Position numbers and translations under genes: made by a program
Notes under the pieces: generated by a model
What the model saw: the letters and a program-made list of their open reading frames with translations, nothing else
Databases searched by the model: none
What the model was told of the DNA's origin: nothing
In this document: one piece after another, positions 5,535 to 7,702 of the stretch
Numbering within the stretch: the stretch's first letter is position 1
How the letters are laid out: each line of letters begins with the position of its first letter
Source: Phycisphaerales bacterium
GTDB taxonomy: Bacteria; Planctomycetota; Phycisphaerae; Sedimentisphaerales; Anaerobacaceae
Direction: 5' to 3'
DNA length: 7,702 nt
Assembly: GCA_011057845.1 (NCBI GenBank)
Contig: DSDB01000491.1
Coordinates: 1-7,702, forward strand

Positions 5535-7685
5535 ATGGGTAAAGATGCGGCACAGCGGATTCTGTTCTTGCGCGACGAGATTCGCCGGCACGATCACCTC
5601 TATTACGTGCTGGCCGAGCCGCGGATCAGCGACCGCCAATACGACCGGCTGTTCGCGGAACTCAAGGCCCTGGAGGCCGAGTACCCGGAGCGGGTTACGC
5701 CCGATTCGCCCACGCAGCGGGTCTCGGGCCGGCCCCTGGAGGAATTCGCCACGGTGCGGCACACCGTGCCGATGCTGAGCATGGACAACACGTACAACGC
5801 CGAGGAGCTGCGGGCGTTCGACGAGCGGGTGCGCAAGGGGCTGGGCAGCGATGATTATGAGTACGTGGTGGAGCTGAAGATCGATGGCGTGGCCATCAGC
5901 CTGCGGTATGAAGATGGGTTACTGGTGCGGGCCGCGACGCGGGGCGATGGGCAGACCGGAGACGACGTGACGGTGAACGTGCGGACGATTCGTGCGGTGC
6001 CGCTGACACTGGCCGGTCTGAGGGACGAGGGACAAAGGACGAGGGACGAAGGACTGCCGGCGGTGCTGGAGGTTCGCGGCGAGGTGTATATGCCCACCAG
6101 CGCCTTCGAGAAGCTCAACAAGGCGCGAACGGAGCGGGGCGAGCCGGCCTTCGCCAATCCCCGCAACGCCACGGCCGGGTCGCTCAAACTGCTCGATGCG
6201 CGAATCACGGCCCAGAGGAATCTGGCGTTCTTCGCCTACGCGACGGGGGAGGTGGAGATGAAGGCTTCAGGCCTCAGGCGTCAGGCTTCAGGCGGGAGGC
6301 CCGCGACACGGGATGGGGAGATGGCCACGAAGGACACGGGCAGGATGCCCGTGCTACATGGGGGCGATGCCGGGGAGGCGGGCATGACACGGTTGGCGGA
6401 AGACCATTTCACGGTGCTCACGCGGCTGAAGGAATTGGGGTTGCCGGTGAATCCTCATATCGAGAAGGCCTCGACGATTGACGAGGTTATCGAGATATGT
6501 AACGGCTGGGCGCATCAGCGGGCCGACCTGGATTATCAGATCGATGGTATGGTCATCAAGGTCAACCGCCTCGACCAGCGGGAGGTGCTGGGCACGACGG
6601 GGCGGGCGCCGAAGTGGTGCATCTCGTACAAGTTCGCCGCCGAGCAGGCCGAGACGGTCATCGAGTCGATCGACGTGCAGGTGGGCAAGACCGGGACGCT
6701 GACGCCGGTGGCCAATCTGCGGCCGGTGCTGCTGGCCGGCACGACCGTCAAGCGGGCCAGCCTGCACAATTTCGATGAGTTGCGGCGGCTCGATGCGCGG
6801 GTGGGCGATACGGTGCTGGTGGAGAAGGCCGGTGAGATCATCCCGCGGGTCGTCGGCGTCCGGCCGGAATTGCGGCCGCACGGGACGAAGGAATTTGCTG
6901 TGCCGCACAAGTGCCCGGAGTGCGGGTCGCCCGTGCAGAAGGATGAGGGCGGCGTGTATGTCCGGTGCATCAACGCGAGGTGCCCGGCGCAGCTTAAAGA
7001 GCGCCTGCTGTATTTCGCCGGGCGCGGCCAGATGGATATCGAGCAGCTTGGGCGGGCGCTCGTCGAGCAGCTCGTGGATGTGGGCCTGGTGAAGGACTTC
7101 GCGGACCTGTACCGGCTGAAGGCCTCCGACCTCGAGCCGCTGGAGCGGATGGCGGCCAGGAGCGCGGCCAATGTGGTCGAGGCCATCGAGCAGAGCAAGA
7201 CGCGGGAGTTGTGGCGGTTCGTAGCGGGGCTGGGGATTCGGCATGTCGGGGGGCAGTCGGCCCAGATACTGGCCGAGCGGTTCGGGTCGCTGGAGGCATT
7301 GATGGAGGCCGACCGTGGGGCATTGGAGGAGATCGACCAGATTGGGCCGGTGATGGCCGAGAGCATCCATGCCTATTTTCGCAAAGAGGACAACCGTCGG
7401 GTGATCCGGCGAATGCTGGAGGCGGGGGTTGTGCCGACGCCGCCGCGGAAGCGTGAACCGGGCAGGCTGGCGGGCAAGACGATTGTCGTGACCGGGACCC
7501 TGGAGGCCTTCACGCGGCCCCAGGCCGAGCAGGCGATTCGCGCCGCTGGCGGCAAGGCCTCGTCGAGCATCAGCAAGAACACGGATTTCGTCCTGGCCGG
7601 CGAGAACCCCGGCAGCAAGCTGGACAAGGCGCGGAAGCTGGGTGTGAAGGTTATCAACGAGGCCGAGTTCACGGAGATGCTATAG
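5535..7685 (+). CDS. ligA: NAD-dependent DNA ligase LigA, with two repeat-encoded insertions
   Basis: This 716-residue cytoplasmic enzyme seals nicks using NAD+ during replication and repair. Visible parts in order are: domain Ia (HLYYVLAEPRISDRQYDRL, about 21-39); the adenylation domain with KIDG at 115-118 (Lys115 is the AMP acceptor) and ATRGDGQTGDD; LEVRGEVYM; NPRNATAGSLK; IDGMVIKVN; and YKFAAEQAET. Then come the OB fold (VGKTGTLTPVANL), a four-cysteine zinc finger (Cys460/463/478/483), helix-hairpin-helix repeats, and a BRCT domain from about 643. It is longer than typical (E. coli LigA is 671). Lys115 has the same number as in E. coli, but the first zinc Cys is 52 residues later, so all extra residues lie between: about 10 at 163-173 and about 42 at 243-284. 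An in-frame TAA at 5523-5525 rules out earlier starts. There is no Shine-Dalgarno at normal spacing. All catalytic motifs are intact, so the enzyme should be active. Confidence 0.97.
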   Translation: MGKDAAQRILFLRDEIRRHDHLYYVLAEPRISDRQYDRLFAELKALEAEYPERVTPDSPTQRVSGRPLEEFATVRHTVPMLSMDNTYNAEELRAFDERVRKGLGSDDYEYVVELKIDGVAISLRYEDGLLVRAATRGDGQTGDDVTVNVRTIRAVPLTLAGLRDEGQRTRDEGLPAVLEVRGEVYMPTSAFEKLNKARTERGEPAFANPRNATAGSLKLLDARITAQRNLAFFAYATGEVEMKASGLRRQASGGRPATRDGEMATKDTGRMPVLHGGDAGEAGMTRLAEDHFTVLTRLKELGLPVNPHIEKASTIDEVIEICNGWAHQRADLDYQIDGMVIKVNRLDQREVLGTTGRAPKWCISYKFAAEQAETVIESIDVQVGKTGTLTPVANLRPVLLAGTTVKRASLHNFDELRRLDARVGDTVLVEKAGEIIPRVVGVRPELRPHGTKEFAVPHKCPECGSPVQKDEGGVYVRCINARCPAQLKERLLYFAGRGQMDIEQLGRALVEQLVDVGLVKDFADLYRLKASDLEPLERMAARSAANVVEAIEQSKTRELWRFVAGLGIRHVGGQSAQILAERFGSLEALMEADRGALEEIDQIGPVMAESIHAYFRKEDNRRVIRRMLEAGVVPTPPRKREPGRLAGKTIVVTGTLEAFTRPQAEQAIRAAGGKASSSISKNTDFVLAGENPGSKLDKARKLGVKVINEAEFTEML
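6023..6054 (+). repeat. Heptanucleotide tandem repeat GGACRAR, about 4.5 copies, inside ligA
   Basis: Units are GGACGAG (6023), GGACAAA (6030), GGACGAG (6037), GGACGAA (6044) and a partial GGAC (6051). They encode the charged stretch RDEGQRTRDEG (residues 163-173), between IRAVPLTLAG and LEVRGEV, where other LigA proteins have a short loop. The period of 7 is not a multiple of 3, so this is a DNA-level repeat rather than a protein repeat. Confidence 0.85.
6263..6293 (+). repeat. Heptanucleotide tandem repeat GGCNTCA, about 4.4 copies, inside ligA
   Basis: Units are GGCTTCA (6263), GGCCTCA (6270), GGCGTCA (6277), GGCTTCA (6284) and a partial GGC (6291). It begins the larger insertion in LigA and encodes the low-complexity residues ASGLRRQASG. 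It has the same 7-base period as the repeat at 6023 but a different sequence. Confidence 0.85.
6335..6353 (+). repeat. Perfect 8-bp-stem inverted repeat inside ligA
   Basis: CACGGGCA (6335-6342) and TGCCCGTG (6346-6353) are exact inverted copies separated by GGA, giving a GC-rich hairpin. It lies in the larger LigA insertion, encoding part of TGRMPVLHG, and just follows ATGGCCACGAAGGACACG (6321-6338). The layout resembles a small dispersed palindromic (REP-like) element, but copy number elsewhere is unknown. Confidence 0.7.
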
Positions 7686-7702
7686 GTCATGGATGCGGCG
7701 GA

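Noticed and set aside
5527..5778. Small plus-strand frame starting at ATG 5527, 6 bases after GGAGGA
   Set aside because: Despite the good ribosome-site spacing, it overlaps ligA in another frame and its protein is Arg/Ser/Pro-rich shadow sequence. The ATG would also lie upstream of the predicted transcript start.
6354..7370. Two long overlapping minus-strand frames opposite ligA
   Set aside because: They are rich in Arg/Pro/His/Ser with no recognisable domain. The opposite strand encodes the LigA OB, zinc and HhH domains without doubt.
7689..7702. Possible start of a further gene (ATG GAT GCG GCG)
   Set aside because: Only four codons are visible and there is no Shine-Dalgarno, so it cannot be supported.

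Overview
This GC-rich window (7702 bp) reads entirely on the plus strand. It holds the distal part of a membrane-bound, ion-pumping [NiFe]-hydrogenase-type operon, followed by a separate housekeeping gene, ligA. The source is a bacterium, because it has an NAD-dependent DNA ligase and Shine-Dalgarno-led, overlapping genes. The short heptanucleotide repeats inside ligA remind me of Planctomycetota/Phycisphaerae genomes, but that placement is an impression, not a result.

Region 1 (1-4313) is a tightly packed membrane module. It begins with the C-terminus of a large NuoL/MrpA-like subunit cut by the window edge. A fused MbhD-MbhE-like protein (the equivalent of the MrpA C-terminal region) follows, and then MrpB, MrpC, MrpD, MrpE, MrpF and MrpG homologues. 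Most junctions are 4-8 bp overlaps or gaps of 3-9 bp, and most starts have a clear Shine-Dalgarno. The order is that of a classical Mrp Na+/H+ antiporter operon, except that MrpA appears split in two.

Region 2 (4344-5446) carries two hydrogenase genes. One is a HycF/HyfH/MbhN-like ferredoxin with two 4Fe-4S motifs and extra CxxC pairs. The other is a HycI-type maturation endopeptidase with its three expected nickel-sensing residues. Together they suggest the Mrp module is coupled to a group 4 energy-converting [NiFe] hydrogenase: ferredoxin or formate-derived electrons reduce protons while the membrane arm moves H+/Na+. The catalytic large and small subunits are not in the window and would be expected upstream.

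Region 3 (5447-7702) is an 88-bp spacer with a good sigma70-like promoter, then a complete ligA. The predicted transcription start falls almost on the ligA ATG, so the mRNA may be leaderless. LigA carries about 52 extra residues in two places, encoded by heptanucleotide tandem repeats and a perfect hairpin. This repetitive DNA is tolerated in frame within an essential enzyme and is the most unusual feature here. No RNA genes, insertion sequences or CRISPR arrays were seen.
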